The position numbers were made by a program, and so were the translations under genes. 64,000 bases of DNA from Puteibacter caeruleilacunae (GTDB lineage: Bacteria > Bacteroidota > Bacteroidia > Bacteroidales > Prolixibacteraceae). Within the stretch, counting starts at the first letter, position 1. Each line of letters begins with the position of its first letter. Positions 35,459 through 42,842 of this stretch are shown one piece after another. The stretch is from assembly GCA_005217565.1 (NCBI GenBank), contig SJCO01000003.1, positions 310,001 through 374,000 of the forward strand, given 5' to 3'. The notes beneath the pieces were generated by a model. It had not been told where the DNA came from and made no database searches. It was given only the letters and a program-made list of their open reading frames with translations.

Positions 35459-35555
35459 AACACGAATATTTTTGAATTAGAAATAAAAATTGAAAAATTG
35501 AATCTTTTTAGGGATTCATTTTAAGAGCAATCCGGATCGATTTATTTTCACAATT

Positions 35556-35586
35556 CAAAATTACAAATAACAGATTATCACCACAA
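35556..35586 (-). promoter_or_regulatory. Promoter of the curli operon
   Basis: On the minus strand TTG (35586-35584), a 20-base spacer and TAatTTTG (35563-35556) fit the Bacteroidota consensus exactly. No second promoter is evident further down the operon, so the six genes probably share it. Confidence 0.65.
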
Positions 35587-35791
35587 TACGTAAATACTTC
35601 CTTTCCTAAATCCGATAGAATATGGAAATCACCTACTAAACGATGTAACTACAACGAATTCTAAGCAAACAACATCAAAAAAAGAAAATACAATTTAAAA
35701 ATCAGTGACGGTTACACCTATTTTGATGAAATTGATGGGGGATTTCCGACAGGTAAAATTGGTCTTTTAAAGCGTCTTTTTTTCAATAAAA

Positions 35792-35818
35792 AATGGCACC
35801 TATTTAAAAGATGCCATT
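35792..35818 (-). terminator. Terminator of the DUF6266 gene
   Basis: Seven paired bases (35792-35798 with 35812-35818) are followed on the minus strand by a U-rich run. It isolates the curli promoter from upstream transcription. Confidence 0.65.
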
Positions 35819-35847
35819 AATTCTCCTAAAAAGATTAAAATATTCAA

Positions 35848-36504
35848 TTAATTCATCACAATTTTTGCATAAACATCATTGGTGAATTCTTGATTATCGG
35901 GTGATGCAAAGAACACATAAAGGTGAAGTAGTGTTCCTTTTTCAAAAGGTAGTTTTACAGAAGCAGACAACTCCTCACGCTCAAATTCAGTCTCTACAAT
36001 CACAAATTCATCATCTCCATTCTCCATCTCCTTTACTACTATTACATCCAGATGATCATTTGCCCTTTTCGGATTATCCTGACACCAACTTCTCCAGATA
36101 ATCCTCACTGCTCCTGCCTGATCAGAATCATTCTCCACCTTCAAGTCGAATGGCAATGGTAATGCGCCTACTACTGTTTTTAATAACGAATAATCGCCAA
36201 TGGTACCATTCAAATCATAAACCTGAGCATTCACGCTCATAAAATAGTTGCGACCAGTCATCGCAATCTTCTTTTTCTTTACAAAAGGTTTATATGTTGA
36301 ATCTACACACAAATCCTTCAGCTTTGTAGCCAAACTTGAAACATTGCCGAATCTTTTACGATACCCTTGCTGCTCAAGTGTATTCGCATCATGGTAATGA
36401 TCACTTTTAATTTTGAAGTAATTTATATCCATCCAACTACTTGCAATTAAATTTCCGATTTGACCGGATACCTTTCCAAATGGACCATCTACATATTTTC
36501 CCAT
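35848..36504 (-). CDS. DUF6266 family protein
   Basis: I start at 36504 because DUF6266 proteins begin MGKYVDGPFGKVSGQIGNL; the frame is open 18 codons further but those residues do not fit. The 218-residue protein has no signal peptide, a basic middle (YKPFVKKKKIAMTGRNYF) and a beta-rich C-terminal half. The family is of unknown function, common in Bacteroidota and often multi-copy. It has its own promoter and terminator and lies between the curli operon and a two-component pair. Confidence 0.8.
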   Translation of the reverse strand: MGKYVDGPFGKVSGQIGNLIASSWMDINYFKIKSDHYHDANTLEQQGYRKRFGNVSSLATKLKDLCVDSTYKPFVKKKKIAMTGRNYFMSVNAQVYDLNGTIGDYSLLKTVVGALPLPFDLKVENDSDQAGAVRIIWRSWCQDNPKRANDHLDVIVVKEMENGDDEFVIVETEFEREELSASVKLPFEKGTLLHLYVFFASPDNQEFTNDVYAKIVMN

Positions 36505-36572
36505 AGTGTTAAAAATTTTAAATGTTAAACAAAACAGGCTACACCCCACTGGTAACATTAACTCCCCTTCAT

Positions 36573-36601
36573 CAAAATTAGGCGTGCGCGGTTACCCACA
36601 A
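36573..36601 (-). promoter_or_regulatory. Promoter of the DUF6266 gene
   Basis: Minus-strand TTG (36601-36599), an 18-base spacer and TAatTTTG (36580-36573), about 70 bases before the chosen ATG at 36504. Confidence 0.5.
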
Positions 36602-36905
36602 TGCTATCATTGCGCCGGCCTGGTCACATTCGAAAGTTCCGGAAAAATTCGGATAGTAATCTTTGGTCTGCGTATCTGACTTTAAACTGTAAAGTGCAGT
36701 CTTAAATTGACAAAACAAATTTAACATGATTAAAGCAAAGTAGCAACCATAAGAAAGCTCATTATGTCGTATAAATTAGTCACTTGATAACTGGGTATCG
36801 CTTGATAGCATGAGATAGTGTATAACTTTTTCTCAAATATGACAAAAATCATAAACAAACTTCATCCCAGCCCCCAAATCACTTTAATGATACCCCTTTT
36901 CCTAC

Positions 36906-36987
36906 TCAAAGCCGCGACAGAGGCGCATTAAAGCCGCGTCAAAGCCGACATATATGCGAATCTGTCGCAGTTTTGTCGCGACTTTGA
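36906..36987. repeat. Imperfect inverted repeat built from GTCGCGACTTT / AAAGCCGCGAC units
   Basis: The 17-base arms 36906-36922 and 36971-36987 are reverse complements with three mismatches. Between and beyond them the same unit recurs in shortened form (aaagccgcgtc, aaagccgaca, tctgtcgcag, ttttgtcgggg). The block is clearly richer in GC than its surroundings. Confidence 0.6.
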
Positions 36988-37213
36988 TACGATTTTGTCG
37001 GGGCCAGAAGGTTGTATTGGAGTATAACATATTATAAAATTGTTGAATTTGATGCCTGGAAAACTGGCAAACGACTAACAAGAAAGTAATAAATATTCTG
37101 TGATGGGAAAGTAACCATATTTACCTATATAAACAAATCACAGCCGATAATAATTAACCAGCTGTGATTCATTTTAAATAGATCTATATGTAATTGATTG
37201 ATAGCAGTAATAC

Positions 37214-38320
37214 CTATAAGGTGATCAGTTGATTACGCAAAGCAAAAATAATCACTTCCACAATGCTCCTCGAACCTGTCTTGGCCATTAAACTTGCACG
37301 GTGCTTTTCAACGGTTCTGTTAGAGATGCATAACTTATCCGCGATTAATTTAATCGGTAATCCTTCGCACGATAACTCTAATACTTCACGCTCCCGATCC
37401 GACAGATCAATATCTATCGATAAATGTTCTACCTGACTTAAAACATTTTGTTCAGAGAACACCTGTTTCAAATTCTCAATTAATCGCGGAGAAGCCTCTA
37501 TATGCTCATCATCCAACACTCTAAGAACTTCGTCGAATTTTCCTTCACCGTGGTGCCCATTTCCTGTTTTATCAAGCTTTTTCCCTGGACATCTTTCCAT
37601 AATGATTAAAATAGCATTGGGAAACAGTGATGAGTTAATACCTGATCCAATAACATTGTAACATTGCTCGCCATGACCTTTTGTTCGTACATGACACCGA
37701 ACACCAAAGCGTCCCTGGTTATTATTCTTTACTCGTTGAATTTTCTCCGCGACCTCCAGTCGAGACTCCTCAGTCAACAGATCTGACAACTTCATATCCT
37801 CAACATCCTCGACCGTATAACCTGTTATTGTATAAAAACTCTTGTTAGGTTCAACAATCTGATCATTACATACCATGAAATAGGCGTCAGATGAAGATTC
37901 ACACATAATGCGATATTCCGAAACCTGCTCCATTACCAAACGTCTGTATTTACCTAATCTAACTTTCACTGAGGTTAGTAAATCATCGTTCTCAAATGGT
38001 TTCACAATATAATCATCCACACCTAATTCCATTCCTGTTCGGAAATCTTTTATTTCTGACTTTCCTGTTAGAAAAATAAATGGGATTTTATACGTGAGGC
38101 AACTCTCTTTTAAAACATTGAACACCTGATAACCATCGATTGGCTGCATTCGAATATCACAAATTATCAAATCTGGAAGCCATTCAAAGACAGCTTGAAT
38201 CCCCATAGCTCCTCCTATGGCCACGTGGACTTCATATCCATTCAGGGATAATAAATTTCGGATTGTTTTGGCTAAAGCCTCATCATCCTCTATGATCAAT
38301 ATTTTATTAAAATTTTTCAT
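37214..38320 (-). CDS. Response regulator, REC-PAS-LuxR HTH
   Basis: The 368-residue protein has a receiver domain (phospho-acceptor Asp55 in LIICDIRM, Thr85, Lys107). A PAS-like middle follows (about 135-245, YFMVCNDQIVEPNKSFYTITGY), then a linker and a LuxR-type HTH (about 305-368, LSDREREVLELSCEGLPIKLIADKLCISNRTVEKHR). It overlaps the upstream kinase gene by 14 bases, so the pair is coupled. The LuxR output is the same class as CsgD, the E. coli curli activator, and the pair lies about 1.8 kb upstream of the curlin start. Confidence 0.9.
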   Translation of the reverse strand: MKNFNKILIIEDDEALAKTIRNLLSLNGYEVHVAIGGAMGIQAVFEWLPDLIICDIRMQPIDGYQVFNVLKESCLTYKIPFIFLTGKSEIKDFRTGMELGVDDYIVKPFENDDLLTSVKVRLGKYRRLVMEQVSEYRIMCESSSDAYFMVCNDQIVEPNKSFYTITGYTVEDVEDMKLSDLLTEESRLEVAEKIQRVKNNNQGRFGVRCHVRTKGHGEQCYNVIGSGINSSLFPNAILIIMERCPGKKLDKTGNGHHGEGKFDEVLRVLDDEHIEASPRLIENLKQVFSEQNVLSQVEHLSIDIDLSDREREVLELSCEGLPIKLIADKLCISNRTVEKHRASLMAKTGSRSIVEVIIFALRNQLITL

Positions 38321-39023
38321 AAGGCAGAGACATAATTATTTCAGTTCCTTTGCCGACTTTTGAGTCAATATATATCTTACCTCCATGCAAATGCATGCAC
38401 TGTCTGACAATGGACATTCCCAACCCTGTCCCTGGTATCATACCAGTATTCTTCCCTCTATAAAATATTTCAAAAATTTTCCCTAAATCGTCTTTTGGAA
38501 TACCAATACCTGAATCTTTTACTTTAATACGCACTTCCCCGAAGCGATATTTTTCAACACTAACTATAATCTCCTCTTTGGAGAATTTGAGTGCATTGTT
38601 GATTAAATTCACCAATGCATACCTCATCAATTTAGTGTCAAAGTTCAATTTGATATCAGTATTTTCATTTCGGTAAATCAACCTCGACCGATTTGATTTA
38701 ATTGATCCTAGTTCTTTTACCAATTTTCGAATGAAAGGATCCAATGATTTAATTTCAGGGGTAAAGGGAACTATCCCTTTATTAATCTTATTTATTAGTC
38801 CAATGTCATCTAAGAAGACAGAAATCATCTTAATGGCATCGTGGCAATAACCAAATGATTCCGTCTGCATATCTTGTCCCATCATATCTTTCCCGTTCTC
38901 CAATAATTGTATATTAGAGTTGATGACAGACAAAGGTGTTCTAAGCTCATGTATAATGGTACTTATTACATGCAGCTTCTGAATATCAGCAACAGACATA
39001 TTCTTAGACTTTAACTTATACAT
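38307..39023 (-). CDS. Soluble histidine kinase without sensor domain
   Basis: The 238-residue protein is only a catalytic core: HisKA with phospho-acceptor His25 (IHELRTPLS) and an HATPase domain with N box NLINNALKFSKEE, G1 DSGIGIP and G2 PGTGLGMSI. There is no membrane helix and only 20 residues before the H box, so sensing must come from a partner protein or from the PAS domain of the coupled response regulator. The upstream region is rich in GTTACG-type repeats. Confidence 0.9.
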   Translation of the reverse strand: MYKLKSKNMSVADIQKLHVISTIIHELRTPLSVINSNIQLLENGKDMMGQDMQTESFGYCHDAIKMISVFLDDIGLINKINKGIVPFTPEIKSLDPFIRKLVKELGSIKSNRSRLIYRNENTDIKLNFDTKLMRYALVNLINNALKFSKEEIIVSVEKYRFGEVRIKVKDSGIGIPKDDLGKIFEIFYRGKNTGMIPGTGLGMSIVRQCMHLHGGKIYIDSKVGKGTEIIMSLPYEKF

Positions 39024-39083
39024 TACCCAATTAAGGTGAGAAACTAATTACCGTTTTGTGTTTTCTTGCGATCAGCGTATTCT

Positions 39084-39181
39084 GTTACGCACGTAAAATC
39101 AAAAAGTTATGTGTTAAACAATATTATTAGTAAACGTAACCTTTTAACGTGTAAATAACACTGTTACGCTAGTTAACGTAA
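39084..39181. promoter_or_regulatory. Cluster of GTTACG / AACGTAA motifs (possible operator)
   Basis: gttacgc (39084), aacgtaac (39133), taacgt (39145), gttacgc (39163) and gttaacgtaa (39172) occur in both orientations within 98 bases, about 60-160 bases before the kinase start. Repeated half-sites suggest a binding region, possibly autoregulation by the LuxR-type regulator. Confidence 0.4.
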
Positions 39182-39209
39182 GAAAAAGGTTCATCATTTT
39201 TGGTTTGCC

Positions 39210-39325
39210 CAAAAAACGAAGCAAATAAGTCAAGGCTGCCTGAAAAAAGTAATCGATTTATTACAGTTGGTAAGTTAGGTTTGAGGGACAAATGACTAAA
39301 AAGAGGAGTTCTCAGGACTTTAGAT
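39210..39325. repeat. Diverged copy of the repeat at about 2921-3025
   Basis: The block starting aaaaaacgaagcaaataagtc aligns by eye with aaaacgaagcaaaaaagtc at 2930-2948. Similarity continues through 'aagtcaaggctgcctg' versus 'aagtcaagactacttg' and weaker matches to 'gagttctc'. The long inverted arms of the 2.9-kb copy are not preserved. Confidence 0.4.
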
Positions 39326-39531
39326 TGGATTATTCATTCTTGCGAAATGACTGTAGCGGAGAATATTTTGCTTATTTTTTCTACCATGCGAAACGAAGAT
39401 TTTTCCTCTCATGACTTTTCCCCTATTATTAATACCCAATATTTATTTTCTTTGTATATCATTTTGGTATTGCTTTGAGAATGAATATTGTTTACGTTTT
39501 CTGTGCAAATACTTGTCTTTAATAAAAAGTT

Positions 39532-41676
39532 ATGAATAAAGTACTACTATTTTTTCTGATCCTGACAGCATTTGCAGGACAAACTATTGCACAAAGTCAT
39601 GTGATGACTCTGGAAGATGCACTAATCAACCGTTACTATCATTTATCTCCTGATGATATCTGGCAACTTCAATGGCGTAAAGGTTCGAATGAACAATACA
39701 CATATGCAGTAAAAGATTATATTATTCAAAAAACTGCAGGCAAGAAAGACAGCACAGCATTGGTTTGTCTTAAGGATGTTAATAATGCCCTACAAACAAA
39801 CAAGTTAAACACATTATCAACATGGAGACGATACCACTGGGAAGACAATAATACGTTGTCGTTTAATGTGAATAATAGTATTGTACTTTACAATGTTAGC
39901 ACAAAAACCATCGATCAGGTTATTTCCATGCCTGCAGAATCAAATAATACTGATTTTTCATATGTTGGAAAGATGGCTGCTTACACCATCGACAATAATC
40001 TTTATGTGGCCAATGCTGTTGACAAGAAGATAAAGATAGCTGCCGATGAAAACCAATACATCGTATACGGACAATCAGTTCACCGTAATGAATTTGGGAT
40101 AATGAAAGGAACATATTGGTCGCCTAAAGGAAATTTCCTTGCTTTTTACCGAAAAGATGAAACAATGGTGCACAGCTATCCTTTGGTTGATTATATGACA
40201 CGTGAAGCAGAACCTGCTCCGATCAAATATCCAATGGCAGGATTAACCAGTCACCAGGTAACTATCGGGATCTACGATGTTGATTCTAAGAAGACAATTT
40301 TTTTGAATACTGGTAATCCTGATGATCATTATCTAACCAATATCGCTTGGGGACCACAGGAAAAGTACCTGTACATTCAGGAATTAAACAGGGAGCAAAA
40401 TCATATGAAATTAAACAAGTATGATGCCCATTCAGGTGAATTTGTTGCTACACTGTTTGAAGAAACCAGAGATACTTATGTTGAACCTCAGCATCCGATT
40501 AAATTCTCGAAAGTAAATCCTGAAGAGTTCTATTACTGGTCGAGAAAAAACGATTATTACCATATTTACAAATTCAATACTTCAGGAAAATTGGTAAAAC
40601 AGTTGACCGATGGAAAATGGGAGGTAACATCAATGTTAGGATTCGACGCCAAAGAGCGCAATCTGTTTGTTACAACAACCAAAGATAGTCCGCTGGAAAG
40701 ACAACTATACAAAGTTGATACCCGCACAGGTAAAATGGCTAAATTAACCTCTGGGGAAGGAATTCATAATAGCATGTTAAGTCCACAAGCAGGTTACATT
40801 TTAGATAAATTTCAGGGGAGCAATATTCCTCGTATCATTGACCTGATCAAAGTAAAAAATCTTACCAGAGAAAACTTGTTAACAGCTAAAAATCCATTAG
40901 CAAACTATACCATCGGTGAGAATAAACTGGTAACATTAAAAAGTGATGACGGACAAGATCTTTATGGTCGATTAATTCTTCCAACTAATTTTGACGCTTC
41001 GAAAAAGTACCCTGTAATTGTTTATGTATATGGTGGGCCTCATTCTCAGTTGGTAAACAAAGGATGGCTTAACCAGGCAAGATGGTGGCAGTATTTCATG
41101 GCAGAAAAAGGTTATATTGCATTTACTTTAGATAACAGGGGAACAAACAATAGAGGTCAGAAGTTTGAGGATGCTATTCACCGGAATTTAGGAATTGCTG
41201 AAACATCAGATCAAATGAAAGGAGTTGAATACTTGAAATCACTTCCTTACGTTGATCAGGATCGCATTGGAGTACACGGCTGGAGTTATGGTGGTTTTAT
41301 GACACTTAATCTGGTATTACGCCATCCTGAAGTATTTAAAGTAGGTGTGGCAGGAGGGCCAGTTGTTGACTGGTCGATGTACGAGGTTATGTACGGAGAG
41401 CGATATATGGATATGCCAAAAGAGAATAATGATGGTTATAACCTGACGAATATGGCAAAGCTAACCAATAAGCTTGATTCAAAACTCATGTTAATTCATG
41501 GAGTACAGGATCCAACTGTTGTGATGCAACATTCATTCAAGTTCATCAGAAGTTGTATTGAAAATGGGAAACAAGTCGACTTCTTCCCTTATCCTACACA
41601 TGAGCACAATGTAAGAGGCACCGATCGCTTACATCTCATGCAAAAAGTATCAGATTATTTTGATGCAAATTTATAA
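39532..41676 (+). CDS. Dipeptidyl peptidase IV-like S9 serine peptidase
   Basis: The 714-residue protein has a signal peptide ending QTIAQ. An N-terminal propeller follows (about 40-470: YWSPKGNFLAFYRKDET, YLYIQELNREQNHMKLNKYD), then an alpha/beta-hydrolase domain. The catalytic Ser585 lies in GVHGWSYGGF, Asp in LIHGVQDPTV and His in YPTHEHNVRG. The GWSYGG motif and length fit DPP IV-type enzymes that release X-Pro dipeptides. Periplasmic or surface peptide degradation is likely. It is monocistronic, closed by a terminator at 41685-41710. Confidence 0.92.
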   Translation: MNKVLLFFLILTAFAGQTIAQSHVMTLEDALINRYYHLSPDDIWQLQWRKGSNEQYTYAVKDYIIQKTAGKKDSTALVCLKDVNNALQTNKLNTLSTWRRYHWEDNNTLSFNVNNSIVLYNVSTKTIDQVISMPAESNNTDFSYVGKMAAYTIDNNLYVANAVDKKIKIAADENQYIVYGQSVHRNEFGIMKGTYWSPKGNFLAFYRKDETMVHSYPLVDYMTREAEPAPIKYPMAGLTSHQVTIGIYDVDSKKTIFLNTGNPDDHYLTNIAWGPQEKYLYIQELNREQNHMKLNKYDAHSGEFVATLFEETRDTYVEPQHPIKFSKVNPEEFYYWSRKNDYYHIYKFNTSGKLVKQLTDGKWEVTSMLGFDAKERNLFVTTTKDSPLERQLYKVDTRTGKMAKLTSGEGIHNSMLSPQAGYILDKFQGSNIPRIIDLIKVKNLTRENLLTAKNPLANYTIGENKLVTLKSDDGQDLYGRLILPTNFDASKKYPVIVYVYGGPHSQLVNKGWLNQARWWQYFMAEKGYIAFTLDNRGTNNRGQKFEDAIHRNLGIAETSDQMKGVEYLKSLPYVDQDRIGVHGWSYGGFMTLNLVLRHPEVFKVGVAGGPVVDWSMYEVMYGERYMDMPKENNDGYNLTNMAKLTNKLDSKLMLIHGVQDPTVVMQHSFKFIRSCIENGKQVDFFPYPTHEHNVRGTDRLHLMQKVSDYFDANL

Positions 41677-41684
41677 TAGATTAC

Positions 41685-41710
41685 AGAGCCGGTTATCCGG
41701 CTCTTCTTTT
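41685..41710 (+). terminator. Terminator after the S9 peptidase gene
   Basis: An eight-base stem agagccgg/ccggctct (41685-41692 with 41697-41704) with a TTAT loop, then a U-rich tail. Confidence 0.85.
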
Positions 41711-41723
41711 ATAAAAAAATATC

Positions 41724-41731
41724 TACCTTTG
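41724..41731 (+). promoter_or_regulatory. -7 box for ruvX
   Basis: TAccTTTG lies 25 bases before the GTG start and just after the upstream terminator. No -33 TTG at the usual distance. Confidence 0.4.
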
Positions 41732-41756
41732 ACGTCAAATTAATTCATTTACAATT

Positions 41757-42179
41757 GTGAGCAGAATTCTGGCTATTGATTACGGAAAAAAGAGAGTGGG
41801 GCTAGCCGTTACTGACCCTTTACAGATTATTGCAAACGGACTAACTACTGTGGCTAGTCACGAAGTTTTCAACTACCTGCGTGAGTATTTCAAGCAGGAA
41901 GAGGTTGAATGTATCGTTGTAGGACTTCCTCGTCAACTCAACAATGAATATTCAGAATCTGTTAAATATATTGAACCATTCATTAATGGATTAAGGAATA
42001 AATTTCCGGATAAAAAGATTGAGCTTGTTGATGAACGATTTACATCAGTATTGGCTCATCAGGCTATGCGTGATGGAGGCTTGAAGAAAAAAGCCCGCCA
42101 GAACAAAGCATTGGTCGATGAAATTAGTGCAACGATCATTCTTAAAGATTATCTGGAAAGTAAACGATTTTTGAAGTAA
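41757..42179 (+). CDS. ruvX: RuvX/YqgF-type Holliday junction resolvase-like nuclease
   Basis: The frame starts at GTG 41757, giving [19 protein letters not shown], the invariant N-terminus of the family with its first acidic residue. Further hallmarks are [17 protein letters not shown] and [15 protein letters not shown], and a closing [15 protein letters not shown]. The 140-residue length is normal. YqgF homologues process pre-16S rRNA ends in E. coli and resolve Holliday junctions in some species. It is cotranscribed with def (8 bp gap). Confidence 0.93.
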   Translation: MSRILAIDYGKKRVGLAVTDPLQIIANGLTTVASHEVFNYLREYFKQEEVECIVVGLPRQLNNEYSESVKYIEPFINGLRNKFPDKKIELVDERFTSVLAHQAMRDGGLKKKARQNKALVDEISATIILKDYLESKRFLK

Positions 42180-42187
42180 TATTAGAT

Positions 42188-42745
42188 ATGATTTTACCTG
42201 TAACTATTTATGGAGATCCGGTATTGCGAAAAGTAGCAAAACCAATTGATAAGGATTATCCAAAGCTGGAAGAGTTTATCGCCAACATGTGGGATACCAT
42301 GTATCGCTCAGATGGTGTTGGTATAGCAGCACCTCAGGTTGGTCGTTCTGTTAGAGTGTTTGTAATTGATGCAACAACGCTGGCAGAGGAAGAACCAGAA
42401 CTTGCTGATTTTAAAAAAGTATTCATTAATGCTCAAATTCTTGAGCGATCTGGAGATGAAGAATCAATGAATGAGGGGTGCTTAAGTGTTCCTAATATTC
42501 GTGAAGATGTTTCCCGAAAAACGCATATCCGTATTAAATACATGGACGAGAACTTCGTTGAGCATGAAGAGGAATACGGAGGATTTGCAGCTCGTGTAAT
42601 TCAGCATGAATATGATCACCTGGAAGGGAAGTTATTTGTAGATCATCTTTCTATATTAAGAAAGAGATTAATCAAAAGTAAACTTACCGCCATCTCGAAA
42701 GGAAAAGTAAAAGTAGACTATAGAATTAAAGTTCCGGGAAAATAA
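42188..42745 (+). CDS. def: Peptide deformylase
   Basis: The 185-residue protein carries all three deformylase motifs: [10 protein letters not shown] (GxGxAAxQ), EGCLSVP (EGCxS, metal-binding Cys) and the metal-binding [12 protein letters not shown] (HEXXH). It removes the formyl group from nascent protein N-termini. It follows ruvX after 8 bases; the terminator hairpin overlaps its last codons. Confidence 0.97.
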   Translation: MILPVTIYGDPVLRKVAKPIDKDYPKLEEFIANMWDTMYRSDGVGIAAPQVGRSVRVFVIDATTLAEEEPELADFKKVFINAQILERSGDEESMNEGCLSVPNIREDVSRKTHIRIKYMDENFVEHEEEYGGFAARVIQHEYDHLEGKLFVDHLSILRKRLIKSKLTAISKGKVKVDYRIKVPGK

Positions 42746-42761
42746 TCCCGGAATTTTTTTT
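42732..42761 (+). terminator. Terminator of the ruvX-def operon
   Basis: Stem ttccggga/tcccggaa (42732-42739 with 42746-42753) followed by at least seven T. The stem begins within the last codons of def. Confidence 0.9.
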
Positions 42762-42842
42762 ATCTGGAAAAACAGCCTGACCTTTTATTTTGTAAATTTC
42801 GGATACATTAGAAACTAATATAGTCTCTCAACCTTAAGCCCA

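Larger units (their letters stand above)
35459..35847. other. 389-bp region upstream of the curli operon
   Basis: It holds the operon promoter (35556-35586) and, at the far end, the terminator of the DUF6266 gene (35792-35818). A 98-base leader separates the promoter from the curlin ATG. I see no open frame in it. Confidence 0.6.
36505..37213. other. 709-bp intergenic region
   Basis: It contains the DUF6266 promoter, then about 300 bases with no recognisable feature. A GC-richer inverted repeat follows at 36906-36987, and the last 200 bases are AT-rich downstream sequence of the response regulator. No gene-sized frame with a plausible start was seen. Confidence 0.5.
39024..39531. other. 508-bp intergenic region between divergent genes
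   Basis: It contains the GTTACG/AACGTAA repeat cluster next to the kinase gene, a diverged relative of the 2.9-kb repeat (39210-39325), and an AT-rich leader before the S9 peptidase. I could not find an exact TTG/TAnnTTTG promoter in either direction. Confidence 0.45.
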
